Positions 1-10,328 are shown, numbered from the stretch's first letter. The stretch is DNA of 64,000 nt from Demequina litorisediminis (GCF_030161615.1 NZ_BSUN01000001.1:248001-312000), one strand, 5' to 3'. Numbers and translations are program-made. The notes: generated by a model not told the origin, from the sequence alone.

Positions 1-1039
1 AGCCCCGCGTAGGTGCCGATGATGTCCTCGCGGGTGAGTGGAGTGGCCAGCACCTCGTTGGCGTGGGCGAGGATGTACTCGATGTCGTCGCTGGTGGCGA
101 CCGGGTGGGTGGGGTCGAAGTCGTACGGCGTATCGGTGGTGCCGATGATCCAGTAGCGCGACCACGGGATCACGAACAGCACCGACTTCTCGGTCTGGAG
201 GATGAGGCCCACATCGCCGCGGATCTTCTCGCGCGGGACCACCAAGTGCACGCCTTTGGAGGCAAGCACCTGCAGGCCACCGTCACCGTGTGCCAGCGCC
301 TCGGTGTCCTCGGTCCACACGCCGGTGGCGTTGATGACGTGACGCGCACGAATGGTGTGACGCTCGCCCGACTCCAGGTCTTCCACGACGGCACCGTTGA
401 CGGCGCCGGACTCTCCATGGGTGAGCTCCACCACCTGGGTGCGGTTGGCTGCCAGCGCACCATACTGCGAGGCGGTGCGCACCAGCGTGAGGACAAGGCG
501 GGCGTCGTCGACGGCCGCGTCCCAGTAGCGGATGGCTCCGATGGCAGCGTCATGGCGCAGGTCCGGGAACTTCTTGGCCATCCCCGAACGCGTGAGGTGG
601 CGGTGGATCGGCATGGCGCGGCGGCGCCTCCCGTTGACCGACGCGAGGGTGTCGTAGAGGGCCACGCCCGCTCCCACGTAGGCGCGCTCCCAGACGCGGT
701 TCTCGAGCGGGTAGAGGAACGAGACGGGCTTGACCAGGTGCGGGGCGAGGCTCGGTGACGAGGAGATCGCGTTCCGTCAGAGCCTCGTGCACCAGGCGGA
801 AGTCCAGCATCTGGAGGTAGCGAAGCCCGCCGTGCACCAGGCTTCGACGACCGGGACGATGTTCCTGAGGCCCAGTCCTGGGCCTCAACGATGCCCGTGC
901 GCAGGCCGCGCGTGACGGCGTCCAGCGCGACTCCGGCGCCGGTCACACCGCCGCCGATCACGAGGACGTCGAGCGGCTCGTCGCCGCTCATCGCGGCCAG
1001 GGCCGCAGTTCTGCTCTCCGGGGTGAGCATGCTTCTCAT
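1..1039 (-). CDS. glpD: Glycerol-3-phosphate dehydrogenase (FAD), C-terminus beyond the window
   Basis: GlpD oxidises glycerol 3-phosphate to dihydroxyacetone phosphate at the membrane, using FAD. The N-terminus has the dinucleotide-binding motif VIGGGVTGAGVALDA near residue 26, then SGTSSRSSK and, in the next frame, LVHGGLRYLQ. The WSRYWIIGTTDTPYD block lies near the left edge, so about 345 of the usual 560-580 residues are present. The ATG at 1039 follows an AGGAGG site. Two frameshifts, near 840 (SSK|LVHGG) and 748 (VTE|LAPHLVK), lie at AGGCT and disappear if AGCT is restored. An intact AGCT at 424 encodes an in-frame Glu-Leu. The gene is divergent from a SorC-type regulator, which suggests control by it. 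Confidence 0.9.
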
Positions 1040-1100
1040 GGCGTCACTGCCTCCTTCTTTTGCACATCACATCGGACCCTGAACGGATGAGCAAGTAGCA

Positions 1101-1114
1101 TGCACATATGTGCA
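1101..1114. promoter_or_regulatory. 14-bp perfect palindrome, probable operator between glpD and the SorC-type regulator
   Basis: TGCACATATGTGCA is a perfect palindrome about 60 bp upstream of the glpD start and just before the regulator start. A related half site (TTTGCACAT) lies at 1059-1067. Position, symmetry and the second half site fit a binding site for the divergently encoded regulator. This is inferred from sequence only. Confidence 0.55.
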
Positions 1115-1130
1115 ACGAGGCGGTGCGGTG

Positions 1131-2164
1131 ATGGGAAGTCGTGACGATTTGGGCTCCGCGGGAATGCGGACGCGAGAAGACCTGATGCGGGCCGTAGCGG
1201 CCATGTACTACCTGGAAGACCAGACCATGGAGGCGGTCGCGCGACGCCTGGGCCAGTCCCGGTCGTCCGTGTCTCGGCTTCTCAAAGCCGCGCGAGCGAG
1301 CGGCGTGGTGCGTATCGAGGTCAGAGACCTCGACACGGTTGACGTCCTCGCGCGCGAGGCTCGAGGACGCGCTGGGCGTCGCGGCCCAGGTGGTGCGCGT
1401 GCGCGAGCCCGTCACGGACGCGGAGCGCCTCGCGCAGGTGGCCCGGTACACGGCGTCGGTGCTCCCCGAGTGGTTCCACGACGGCATGACGATGGGCGTC
1501 GCATGGGGCACCACCATCGACGCGATCATCACGCACCTCGCCGAGCGCCCCCTCACCGGGGCCACAGTGGTCCAGGCTCAACGGTTCCGTCACGCCCACG
1601 ATGGCGGGCGTCGCCGTCGGCGCCGAACAGATGGGGGCTATCGCCCAGGCGTTCAACGCAGAGATGGTCCCCTTCCCGGTGCCCGCCTTCTTCGACTTTC
1701 CGAGGACCCGGCAGATGATGTGGCAGGAGCGCTCGGTGCAGCAGGTGCTCTCCCGCCAGGGGGCCGCCGACCTCGCACTCTTCGGGGTCGGCGCCATCCA
1801 CTCCCCCGTGCCGTCGCATGTGTATGCCTCGGGATACCTCGACGAACCCGACCGCCGGATGCTCGCCTCCCAGGACGTGGTCGGCGACGTGTGCACCGTC
1901 TTCTTGCGGGCCGATGGCTCGTGGCGGGACATCGCCATCAACACCAGAGCATCAGGCCCCACACCCCTGGAGCCGCAGCGCATTCCGCGCCGAGTGGCCG
2001 TGGTGGCGGCACCGGCGAAGGCCGTGGCGCTCCTCGCGGCGTTGCGCGCGGGCACCATCACCGAACTGGTGCTCGACTCCGGGACCGCGCGAGCGGTCCT
2101 CCACGAGGCACGACGCCGCGCCGGAGAGTCGGGCCGCCCCCACGGTGGCGCGACGCTGCGCTAG
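1131..2164 (+). CDS. SorC-family sugar-binding transcriptional regulator
   Basis: About 343 aa after correction. The N-terminus (MRTREDLMRAVAAMYYLEDQ) is followed by a helix-turn-helix (MEAVARRLGQSRSSVSRLLKAAR, residues about 31-53). The rest is the SorC/DeoR-type phosphosugar-binding domain, with VVQLNGS and a C-terminal TARAVL motif. Such proteins repress sugar or polyol genes until a phosphorylated effector binds, so divergent glpD is the likely target. Frameshifts at about 1355 (ARE|LEDALG) and 1574 (VVQ|LNGS) fall at AGGCT. ATG 1131 is chosen. ATG 1164 is possible, and an upstream GTG at 1110 lies inside the palindrome and is unlikely. Confidence 0.8.
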
Positions 2165-2255
2165 CACCGAGGCCCGTGGGCGACGCTGGCGCGCGGCGCT
2201 CGTGATCCACGTGTCGCAGCCACGGTGACTCTCGCCAGGCGGGTCCGACGCGTGC

Positions 2256-3442
2256 CTACTCGTGTTCTGGCAGCCGCGGCGCCGACACCCCAGCGTCGCG
2301 ACCGATCAGCGCGGCCCGCGTGATCGCGCCGGAGCCGAACCGATCACGGACCGCGTCGAGCGCGGTGTCGATGCGCGCGCCGTCGTTGCCATCGGTCCCG
2401 TCAATCGGAAGCTCTAACTGAACCATGCCGGCGCTGGACAGTTGTGCGAGCGAGACTCCGATGAGGGTGACGCCGCGGTGAGCGATGTCGGGACCCGCGG
2501 CGGCGAGCAAGGCTCTGGGTCACGCCGAGCAACACGTCGGTGCGATCGGTAGGCGAGGTGAGGGTGCGCGATCGGGTCGCCTTCGTGAAGTCGCGATAGC
2601 GAAGCCTCAGCACCACCGTCGCACACGACGATCCGCGGTCACGCAGGCGCTTGGCGAGGCCATCGACAATCTGAGTGACCATCAGCCCGAGCTCGTCACC
2701 GGTGTACGACCGCTCGCCAAGTGCGCGCTGTGAGCCGATGGATCCGTGGCGTTTGGCCGTCTCGACGGGTCGCGGGTCACGGAGGCGGGCGAGCGCGTGC
2801 AGACGAGCACCGGACGCCTTGCCCAGCCAGCGCTCAGCGGTTGCCGCTTCGAGTTCGGCCACCGTGTAGACGCCGTGCTGTGCCGTTCTGTGCGCCCACA
2901 CCCCAGAGCCGCTCGACGGGGAGTGGATGCAGGAACGCCTCCTCGCGATCGGGCTCCACCACGAGGAGTCCGTCGGGCTTGCTCACCGCGCTTGCAACCT
3001 TCGCGAGGAACTTGGTCCTCGCGACGCCCACCGAGATGGGGAGCCCCACTTCGGCACGGACCCGCTCCCGCAAGCGCACGGCGATCTCCTCCGGGGTCCC
3101 GGCGAGGCGGCGAAGCCCTCCCACCTCGAGGAATGCCTCGTCGATCGAAATGCCCTCCACGTACGGAGTGGTGACGTGGAAGATCGCGAACACGGCACGG
3201 CTCGCTGCCGAGTACGCCTCCATGCGAGGCGGGACCACGACGGCATCGGGACAGAGCGCCCGCGCCCGCTGGACTCCCGTCGCTGTGCGCACGCCCCGCG
3301 CCTTTGCTTCGTAACTCGCCGCGACCACGACGCCGCCGCCGACGATGACGGGGCGTCCGCGCAGTGCGGGATTGTCGCGCTGCTCGACCGAGGCGTAGAA
3401 AGCGTCGAGGTCGGCGTGAAGCACGGTCGCTTCGCCGCGCAT
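2256..3442 (-). CDS. dinB: DNA polymerase IV (Y-family, translesion)
   Basis: Y-family polymerases copy past damaged bases with low fidelity. The start [20 protein letters not shown] holds the first catalytic Asp ([11 protein letters not shown]). The second acidic motif is [11 protein letters not shown], near residue 100. The little-finger domain follows ([14 protein letters not shown]). GGGAGG lies just upstream of ATG 3442. One frameshift at about 2510 (TQS|LLAAAG) is an AGCT lesion. A second, at about 2880-2905 in the helix-hairpin-helix (WGVGA...HGVYTVAEL), is not a simple insertion and that segment looks several residues short. Otherwise the length of about 395 aa suits the family. Confidence 0.85.
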
Positions 3443-3625
3443 CTCACACCTCCCGTCACCACGAACTCGTCCAGGAATTGTCCCACCGGCGTCTGACACG
3501 GCGGCGATCCTCGTGTGGCTCCATGCGAGCTTCAAGCGCCCAGCCGTGCTCGAGAAATCGCTGTACGGCGCACTGCGCACCAGACCGGCTGCCGGTCACC
3601 GGCGCAAGCGAGTGCACCCCAGGGG

Positions 3626-3700
3626 TGGGCCAGGCGGGGCTCGAACCCGCGACCGATGGATTATGAGTCCACTGCTCTGACCGGCTGAGCCTACTGGCCC
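3626..3700 (-). tRNA. tRNA with CAU anticodon (elongator Met or Ile2), with one extra base in the D arm
   Basis: The acceptor stem GGGCCAG/CTGGCCC, a CTCATAA anticodon loop and a GGTTCGAGCC T arm are present, with discriminator A and no encoded CCA. The universally conserved TAGCTCAG reads TAGGCTCAG (AGCCT at 3688-3692 on the plus strand). The gene is therefore 75 nt where 74 is expected, the same lesion seen in the protein genes. Met and lysidine-modified Ile2 cannot be separated by eye. Confidence 0.85.
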
Positions 3701-3818
3701 GGGGTCGCCCACCACAGACCGGGAAGGACTTCCCGCAGGCGACCGCGGAACAGTCTAGTCAGCACCGCTCGGGTGTCATCGAACACCCCAAACATCCTGT
3801 AACATTGCTGACTGCTGA

Positions 3819-3889
3819 TCCTCCATACCAATTGGCAGAGCAGCCGACTGTTAATCGGCAGGTTGTTGGTTCGAGTCCAACTGGAGGAG
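3819..3889 (+). tRNA. tRNA-Asn (GUU), with two bases missing in the D arm
   Basis: Acceptor TCCTCCA/TGGAGGA, anticodon loop CTGTTAA (GUU) and T arm GGTTCGAGTCC are clear. The 5' half of the D stem should read TAGCTCAATTGG but reads TACCAATTGG, so it cannot pair with the GAGC of the 3' half. The gene is 71 nt instead of 73. I infer a corrupted AGCT here as well, as a deletion. Confidence 0.85.
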
Positions 3890-3898
3890 CTCACAGAG

Positions 3899-3930
3899 AG
3901 CCGGTCCCTCGGGGCCGGCTTTCGTGTTTT
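3899..3930 (+). terminator. Rho-independent terminator after tRNA-Asn
   Basis: Stem AGCCGG/CCGGCT with a 10-nt loop, followed by TTCGTGTTTT. It sits 10 bp after the tRNA. Confidence 0.75.
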
Positions 3931-3963
3931 CCGGACCTGATCAGGGACGATGCGTGGCGGGAG

Positions 3964-4402
3964 TCAGGATTCCGGCAGGTCCGCGGGGATCTGGGTGCCG
4001 CTGGCCGACGTCACCCAGAACGGGTTCATCGCGAGTTCCCACACGTGACCGTCGGGGTCGGCCACATAGCCGCTGTAGCCGCCCCACTCGGCCGTCACGG
4101 GCCGCTTCAGGCTCGGTGGCACCTGCCGCGAGCGCGGCCTCGAACCTCTCGTCGACCTCCTCGATGGTCGCGTAGTTCTGCGCCAATGTGATGGCCCCGG
4201 TGCCCAGCGTGGCATCGGCCCTCCCCTGGTCCTCGGCGAGATCCACGAGGCCAAAGAGCGCCACCACCAGAGAGTCCATCTGATAGAACACGATCTCGTC
4301 CGCGCTCTGGCGAGGCGTCCACCCCCACGCCTCATAGAAGCCGCGCGAACGCGCGAGGTCGGAAACGCCAAGAGTCACCAGGGACACACGCTGAACTGTC
4401 AT
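3964..4402 (-). CDS. VOC (glyoxalase/bleomycin-resistance) superfamily protein
   Basis: About 145 aa after correction. It starts MTVQRVSLVTLGVSDLARSR, a typical first beta-alpha-beta unit, and ends with GYVADPDGHVWELAMNPFW, the paired unit with a conserved metal-ligand Glu (WEL). These proteins bind divalent metal and act on small molecules or sequester drugs, and the substrate here cannot be told. One frameshift near 4100 (GATE|LKRPV) is an AGCT lesion. Confidence 0.8.
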
Positions 4403-4440
4403 GGCGCCAGGCTAACCCCGGCCACCGACACCGGCAGGGC

Positions 4441-6369
4441 TCAGGTGCCGCGCAGGCTCTCGCCTGCGCGCCTCGAGACGGATCATCTCCGCGAACGCGG
4501 CCTGCGCCTCGTCAGTGCCGGCTCCCGCTCGTTGCATCTGGCCACGCAGCCCCGCGACCTGGCGGGTGAGGCTGAGGTCGAGCACACGGGCAAGCACCGT
4601 TCCCGCGTAGTGCCCCAGCGTCTCGGGCTTGTCATGCGGCAACGGCGACACCGCCAGGCTCGCTCACCGTCGCCGCCAGCGTCTCGCCCGCGGCCTCGGC
4701 AACCTCATTGGCCCAGTCGGTGCCCGCCGCCTGCGGGCCACCCACGGAGAGAATCGCCTCATAGATCGCCCTGTACTGCGGCACCGTGTACGCCTCGGGC
4801 AGCAGGCTCTCCCACCACGGCGGACGCGAGGCGGTCCTGCGTGATCTCCGAAGGTGCCTGCAGCAACGTTCCGAGCGACAGAGCCTCGGCCCTGACCACC
4901 GGGTCGCGGCGGTCGGGACGTGCGGGACCTGGGCCTGCATCGGCACCGTAGCCGCCGGGGCCGCCCCAGGCATCCGCCGCCTGTCCGCCACCACGGCCCT
5001 GGCCGCCCCCACGCGAGCCGCGCGAGGCGTCGGCGACCATGCGCCGGACCACCTCGACCTCCATGCCAAGCCAGCCCGCCAACAGCCGCGCGTACTCGGG
5101 CTGGATGGCCCGGTCACGGATGCCGGCCACCACAGGCGCCGCGGCCCTCAGCGCGGCGGCTCGCCCTCGGGAGTATCGAGATCGTGTTGCGACAGCGTGG
5201 TGCGGATCACGAACTCGAACAGCGGCTGCCGATGCTCCAGGAGCGCCTGCACCGCGGCGTCGCCGCCCGCCATACGCAGGTCACAGGGGTCCTTGCCGTC
5301 CGGGTCAACGGCCACGAACGTCTGCGCGAGAAACTGCTGGTCCAGGCCTGGAACGACTTGAGCGCGGCATTCTGGCCCGCCTCGTCACCGTCGAACGTGA
5401 AGATGACCTTCGCGCCGGTAGCCCCCACCTTCATGGTGGACGTCCCCATGTCTCCCATGAGGCGACGCACCACCTTGACGTGTTCCTCACCGAACGCGGT
5501 GCCACAGGTCGCGACCGCGTTCGTGATGCCCGCCAGGTGGCACGCCATCACGTCGGTGTAGCCCTCCACCACCACGGTGGTGCGTTCCGACCGGATCGCA
5601 CCCTTCGCGAGGTCGATGCCGTAGAGGACCTGGTTCTTCTTATACAGGGGCGTCTCGGGCGTGTTGAGGTACTTGGGTCCCTGGTCGTCCTCGTGCAGGC
5701 GGCGCGCGCCAAAGCCGATGACCTCACCCGTGACGTCGCGGATGGGCCACATGAGGCGCCCGCGGAAACGGTCGTAGATGCCACGTTGCCCCTCGGACAC
5801 CAGCCCCGAGGCGCGCAGGCTCGTCCTGCGTGAAGCCCTTGGAGCGCAGGTGATCGGTGAGGTGGTTCCAGCCCTGGGGCGAGTAGCCCACGCCGAAGTG
5901 CTCCGCGGCGCCACGGTCAAAGCCGCGCTCGCGCAGGAAGTCACGCCCGATGCGCGCATCGGGCCCCGCGAGCCTGTGCGGCGAAGTACTCCTGCGCGAT
6001 GCGGTGCGCCTCCAACAGACGCTTGCGCTGACCCGCCGTGCCCTCACGCCGGGGTGCCCCTCCCGCCTCGTAGCGCAGCGTCACGCCAGCGCGCTCCGCG
6101 AGGTACTCGACGGCCTCACCGAACGGCAAGCCATCCATCCGCATCACGAACTCGATGACGTCGCCGCCCTCGCCGCAACCAAAGCAGTGCCAGCGGCCGG
6201 CACCCGGGCGCACATGGAACGACGGCGAGCGTTCATCGTGGAAGGGACACAGCCCCTTCACGGAACCCACGCCGGCCGGCTTCAGGGTCACGTGCTGGCC
6301 GATGATCTCCTCGATAGGGGCTCGCTCGCGCACCGCGGCGATGTCATCCCTGTTGATCGTGCCAGCCAC
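4441..6369 (-). CDS. dnaG: DNA primase
   Basis: DnaG makes RNA primers at the replication fork. About 641 aa after correction, the normal size. Seen in order are the N-terminal zinc finger (CPFHDERSPSFHV...CFGCGEGGD), an RNA-polymerase core with EGYTDVMA and the acidic FDGDEAGQ motif, and a helicase-binding C-terminus (ALSLGTLLQAP...). The start is GTG 6369. Five frameshifts at AGGCT/AGCCT (about 4454, 4658, 4804, 5818, 5970) restore to AGCT. Two further one-base losses, near 5361 (TGGACC for TGGGACC) and near 5150, are needed for a continuous frame and are not at AGCT. Confidence 0.9.
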
Positions 6370-6489
6370 ACCGGAATGGTACTCGCGGCGTGACCCGCAC
6401 CCCGGCATCGGCCGCGCTTCCGCCACGAGAGGAACCGTCTCCCCCGCCGGGTACGCTGGACCGCGTTCGCATCCACGAAAGGAAAACCA

Positions 6490-6938
6490 GTGAGAATCGA
6501 TGCCTTCCTCGCCGATTCGGCCGAGGTCGTTCAGGGCAAGATCTACGCGCTCGGCGCGGGATGGAACACCATCTTCGTGCGGCAGTTCCCCGCCGCGCAC
6601 CGTCGCCTCGCCGTCGCGGCCACCGTGCACGTCCCCTTCACCGCCACCAACGTTTCGCACCAGGCTCGGTGAGCCTGCTGACCGAGGACGGCAAGGAGTA
6701 CCCCATCGGCGTGCGCGCCGACGCCGACGGCAAGCCCCAGCCCGTGCGCGGCATGGGTGGCGAGTTCACGCTCGGCCGTCCCGCGCACCTCGTTGACGGT
6801 GACGAGCAGGTTGCCTGCTTCGCGTTCACCATCGACGGCATTCGTTTCGTCCAGGCGGGCATGTTCGAGTGGGTCGTCTCGGTGGACGGCGAGGAGCTCT
6901 CGCGCCTGCCGATGCGCGTGCAGGCCGCCCAGGGCTGA
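6490..6938 (+). CDS. Conserved hypothetical protein
   Basis: 148 aa, starting at GTG 6490 after AAAGGA. It is a compact, beta-rich actinobacterial protein with FLADSAEVVQGKIYALGAGW at the N-terminus and AGMFEWVVSVDGEEL near the end. I know similar small proteins of unknown function but no biochemical role. Two AGCT lesions 11 bp apart (6662 and 6672) together shift the frame. Correcting both gives SHQLGELLTEDGKEYP, while either alone gives a stop. Confidence 0.65.
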
Positions 6939-6948
6939 TTCGCGCTTC

Positions 6949-7365
6949 ATGGGGTTGTACGAGGGGCTGATCTACCCCGCCTACCTGGTGGTGTGCGCAC
7001 TGCTGGTGCTCGGCGGGATCGCCACGATGATTTGGGTACGCCTTCACGGCGCGCTGAAGTGGATCGTCACCGCGATGTGGATCGTGACGGCCCTGCAGGT
7101 GCTCACGGTGGCGGTCATCCTGATCGGCGGGCACTCCGCGCCGATCGTCCTGACGCTCGGGTACCTGCTCGCCTCCGTCATCTTGGTGCCGCTGCTCGGC
7201 ATCGGCCGCCTCGGTGAGCCCGATGCCGCCGCCGCGGACCCCGACCCCAACCGACCCGTCCTGCAGCCCGACCAGATTGCCCGCGTTGACGGCGGAGCGG
7301 CCGTCATCATCGGCATCGCCGGAGCGGTCCTCGCCTGGCGCGTGATCATCCTGCTGGGAGGCTGA
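6949..7365 (+). CDS. Hypothetical membrane protein
   Basis: 138 aa with three or four hydrophobic helices (YLVVCALLVLGGIATMIWV, then two segments around residues 30-80, and a C-terminal helix ending VIILLGG). It carries a short acidic-proline linker rich in Asp-Pro. It starts 10 bp after the preceding gene and ends one base before the next, so the three probably form one transcription unit. Function unknown. Confidence 0.65.
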   Translation: MGLYEGLIYPAYLVVCALLVLGGIATMIWVRLHGALKWIVTAMWIVTALQVLTVAVILIGGHSAPIVLTLGYLLASVILVPLLGIGRLGEPDAAAADPDPNRPVLQPDQIARVDGGAAVIIGIAGAVLAWRVIILLGG

Positions 7366-7366
7366 G

Positions 7367-7777
7367 ATGAACCCCGTGGGACGCATTGTCCTCATCGCGG
7401 CGTACGCCGTCCTCGGCCTTGCCGCGGTGGGCCGCTCCTCGTACCAAATCTCCACCAAGTTCGCCGAGGCGCCCCTGCCCTACCTGATCTCGGGCGTCTC
7501 CGCGGTGCTCTACGTGGTGATCGCGGTGGCACTGTGGCGCGGCTGGCGGCGCGTGGCGCTGTGGGGGACGTCACTGGAACTCGCAGGCGTGCTGATCGTC
7601 GGCACCTTGGGATACATCGAGTCCGACTGGTGGGCCGACGAAACCGTGTGGACCGGCTTCGGTTCCGCGTACGGCTGGGTGCCGCTGCTGCTGCCGCTGG
7701 CGGCGCTGTGGGTGCTGCTGAGGGGGCGGCAGGCTCAGGTTCAGTCTGCCGATGCCGGGGAGACCTCCACCTCATGA
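7367..7777 (+). CDS. Hypothetical membrane protein
   Basis: 136 aa with four predicted helices (residues about 8-20, 36-55, 62-78, 98-115). It ends in a polar tail, and its stop overlaps the next start (ATGA). An AGGCTC in the tail is left as natural, because keeping it preserves both the frame and the overlap. No family recognised. Confidence 0.65.
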   Translation: MNPVGRIVLIAAYAVLGLAAVGRSSYQISTKFAEAPLPYLISGVSAVLYVVIAVALWRGWRRVALWGTSLELAGVLIVGTLGYIESDWWADETVWTGFGSAYGWVPLLLPLAALWVLLRGRQAQVQSADAGETSTS

Positions 7778-8757
7778 CCCGTGCCGCCGTGGCGCGCGAC
7801 GCCCTGAACACCGCGCGTGGCGCCCTCATCGGCGCCGCGGAGTCGGTACCGGGTGTGTCCGGCGGCACCATCGCCCTCATGACGGGCGTGTACGAGACGC
7901 TGCTGACGTCCGCGGGGCACCTCATCACGGGAACACGCATCGCGGCCGCTGACGTGGTGCGCGGTCGTGGCGTGGCCCGCTCGCGAGGCGAGTACTCGCG
8001 GGTCGCCTGGCGGGTGATCGTGCCCATCGGCATCGGCATGGTGGTCGCACTGCTCGCGATGGCGTCCGTCATGGAGACGCTTGTCCACGACCATCCCGAG
8101 ACCATGCGCGCACTGTTCTTTGGGCTCGTGCTCGCCTCCCTTGCCGTGCCCTTCCGCCTCGCGCACCACGCGCGGATGCCAGGAAGGCCCGAGGGGCGCT
8201 GGGGGGCGAAGGACTGGGGCTACGCCCTGCTGGGCACCATTGCGGCCGCTGTCATCGTGTCGCTGCCAGGCGGGAGCCTCGAGCCCTCGCCGTGGGTGCT
8301 GGTCCCCGCGGGAGCGATCGCCATCTCCGCGCTCGCGCTCCCGGGCCTGTCTGGCTCGTTCCTGCTGCTCACCATGGGCTTGTACGAACCCACGCTCGCC
8401 GCAGTGAACGACCGCGACCTCGGCTACCTGGTGTGGTTCGCACTTGGATGCGCCATCGGCCTCGTGTCCATCGTCAAGGTGCTCCAGTTCATGCTCGAAC
8501 ACCACCGCCGCAACACCCTGGTGGTGCTGACCGGCGTCATGGCCGGATCGCTCGTGGCGCTGTGGCCCTGGCAGGACGCGGACGGCCACAAGCTCGCACC
8601 CTCGGGCGATCTCCTCGCTCCCCTACTCGCGTTCGTCGCGGGCTTCGTGATCGTCGTAGTGCTGCTCGTCGTCGAGGAACGTCTCCTCACGCGCACCGGC
8701 CAGGCGCCTCGACCCGCTGACGGCACAGCCGACTCCCCCAACAGACGCGTCGACTGA
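7774..8757 (+). CDS. DUF368-family membrane protein
   Basis: 327 aa, polytopic. The N-terminal signature ARGALIGAAESVPGVSGGTI is characteristic of DUF368, as is the second half-repeat ISALALPGLSGSFLLLTMG near residue 195. The family is related to transporters proposed to move polyprenyl-phosphate carriers, which is family inference only. The start overlaps the upstream stop. No frameshift, and AGGCT/AGCCT occurrences and one intact AAGCTC (about 8590) are all in frame. Confidence 0.8.
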   Translation: MTRAAVARDALNTARGALIGAAESVPGVSGGTIALMTGVYETLLTSAGHLITGTRIAAADVVRGRGVARSRGEYSRVAWRVIVPIGIGMVVALLAMASVMETLVHDHPETMRALFFGLVLASLAVPFRLAHHARMPGRPEGRWGAKDWGYALLGTIAAAVIVSLPGGSLEPSPWVLVPAGAIAISALALPGLSGSFLLLTMGLYEPTLAAVNDRDLGYLVWFALGCAIGLVSIVKVLQFMLEHHRRNTLVVLTGVMAGSLVALWPWQDADGHKLAPSGDLLAPLLAFVAGFVIVVVLLVVEERLLTRTGQAPRPADGTADSPNRRVD

Positions 8758-8793
8758 CGCCGAGCGCGCCTGATAGCCGAGGCTCACCTGACA

Positions 8794-8811
8794 GCCGGGC
8801 GAAGACCCGGC
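8794..8811. terminator. GC-rich hairpin between convergent genes
   Basis: GCCGGG-CGAAGA-CCCGGC lies between the DUF368 gene and dgt, which converge here. There is no clear T run, so it could serve either strand as a weak or factor-assisted terminator. Confidence 0.5.
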
Positions 8812-8833
8812 GCCGGCATCGGCCGCCCGAAAA

Positions 8834-10099
8834 CTACGCCTGCACGCAATACTTGTGATGCCAGTTGTACGCCGACGTGTCGGTGAGCGACGCGACCTGG
8901 TCCACGGCGACCCGCAGGCGTGCGGCGTCGTCGGCCGCCTCCCGGTAGTCAGCCGCGAACTGCGGCTCGAGCGCCTCCGGCCCGCGGTCCGCCAGCGCGT
9001 TCACGAGGCTCCTTCAGCACCTTGCGCTGCTTCGCATAGGTGGGGCTCGTCTCACGAGGCGCCATGAGGAAGTGCACGGCGATGCCCTTGAGGATCAGGA
9101 TCTCGTCGAGAGTGTCCTGCGGCACCACAATCGAGGCATGATGCCTGGTTAGAGGCTCATCGCCGTGCTCGGCCTGCGTCGCGGTGATGATCGCCTGGGC
9201 GAACCGGCCGATGATCTGGCTGGTCATATCTTTGAGCGCCGCGAGCGAGTGACGCGTGCCGTCGAACCGGTCCGACCACCACGGAAAGGCCTGCAGACGC
9301 TGCAGCGCGTCCCGCAGGGCGTCGTCGTCCCCGCCGCCGTACCACTCGCGGGTGTGGGCGATCACGTCAGTGACCTGGCCCGGGTCGCGCAACGTCGCCA
9401 GGCTGGACTGCGCGGTAGACGATCGAGTCCTCCACGTCGTGCACCGAGTACGAGATGTCGTCTGCGACGTCCATGACCTGCGCCTCGAACGACTGCTGAG
9501 TGCCGGGGGCGCCCTCGCGCAACCAGTCGAAGACCGGGATGTCGTCCTCGTAGACGCCGAACTTGCGCGTGGGGGTGCCGTCGGGACGCATGGGCGCCGC
9601 GGGCTCCCGCCACGGGTACTTCACCGCGGCATCGAGGCTCGCGCGCGTGAGGTTGAGGCCCGCGCTGCGGCCGGTCGCCGGGTCGAATGCCTTGGGCTCG
9701 AGACGCGTCAGCAGGCGCAGGGTCTGGGCGTTGCCCTCGAACCCGCCGATATCCCGCGCGACCTGATCGAGCGCGCGCTCACCGTTGTGGCCAAAGGGCG
9801 GGTGGCCGAGGTCATGCGCCAGGCACGCAGCGTCCACGATGTCCGGCGAGCAGCCGAGCGCCTTGCCCAGGCTCGCGCCCCACCTGCGCCACCTCGAGCG
9901 AGTGCGTGAGGCGCGTGCGTACGAAGTCACCGCTGCCGAGCCCGAGAACCTGCGTCTTGGCGCCGAGCCTGCGCAGCGCGCTCGAGTGGAGGATGCGCGC
10001 ACGGTCCCGCTCGAAGGGGGTGCGCTGGGCGGCCTTGGCGGGCTCGGGGATCCACCGCTCAACATCGGCATCGGAGTACCCGGGCGAGATTGCGTTCAC
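8834..10099 (-). CDS. dgt: Deoxyguanosinetriphosphate triphosphohydrolase-like protein
   Basis: This HD-domain enzyme cleaves dNTPs to nucleoside plus tripolyphosphate. About 420 aa after correction. The HD motif is seen as THSLEVAQ and [16 protein letters not shown], followed by [29 protein letters not shown] matches the actinobacterial subgroup. Three frameshifts near 9007, 9400 and 9870 are AGCT lesions (KE|LVNAL, VQ|LATLRD, RE|LGKAL). In actinobacteria the gene is usually next to dnaG, and here it lies about 2.5 kb away on the same strand. Confidence 0.9.
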
Positions 10100-10155
10100 G
10101 CCCCCAACCTAGTCAAGCCCGCTCCGATGCCGTAACACGCCGCCCTCATCGACGC

Positions 10156-10210
10156 CGCAAATGGCCGCATTTGCGGCACGAAGGGCGTGTATGTGCCGCA
10201 AAGTTGGCCA
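10156..10210 (+). repeat. 55-bp dispersed repeat, copy A
   Basis: It contains a near-perfect hairpin (GCCGCAAATG-GCCG-CATTTGCGGC, 10154-10177), a CGAxGGGC spacer and GCCGCAAAxxTGGCCA. A second copy, reverse-complemented and about 80% identical, is at 12005-12059. The two bracket the AbiEi/DUF559 and RibD-like genes. Confidence 0.75.
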
Positions 10211-10328
10211 CTAGGGTGCCGACGCGGGCGATCCGCGCGTCGTCCCCATGCCACCGCGCGGAATCAGGCAATCCACGATCTCGGCGGGCTCCACAGGGCC
10301 GATGCCGCATGCACCTAGCGTGCGTGGC

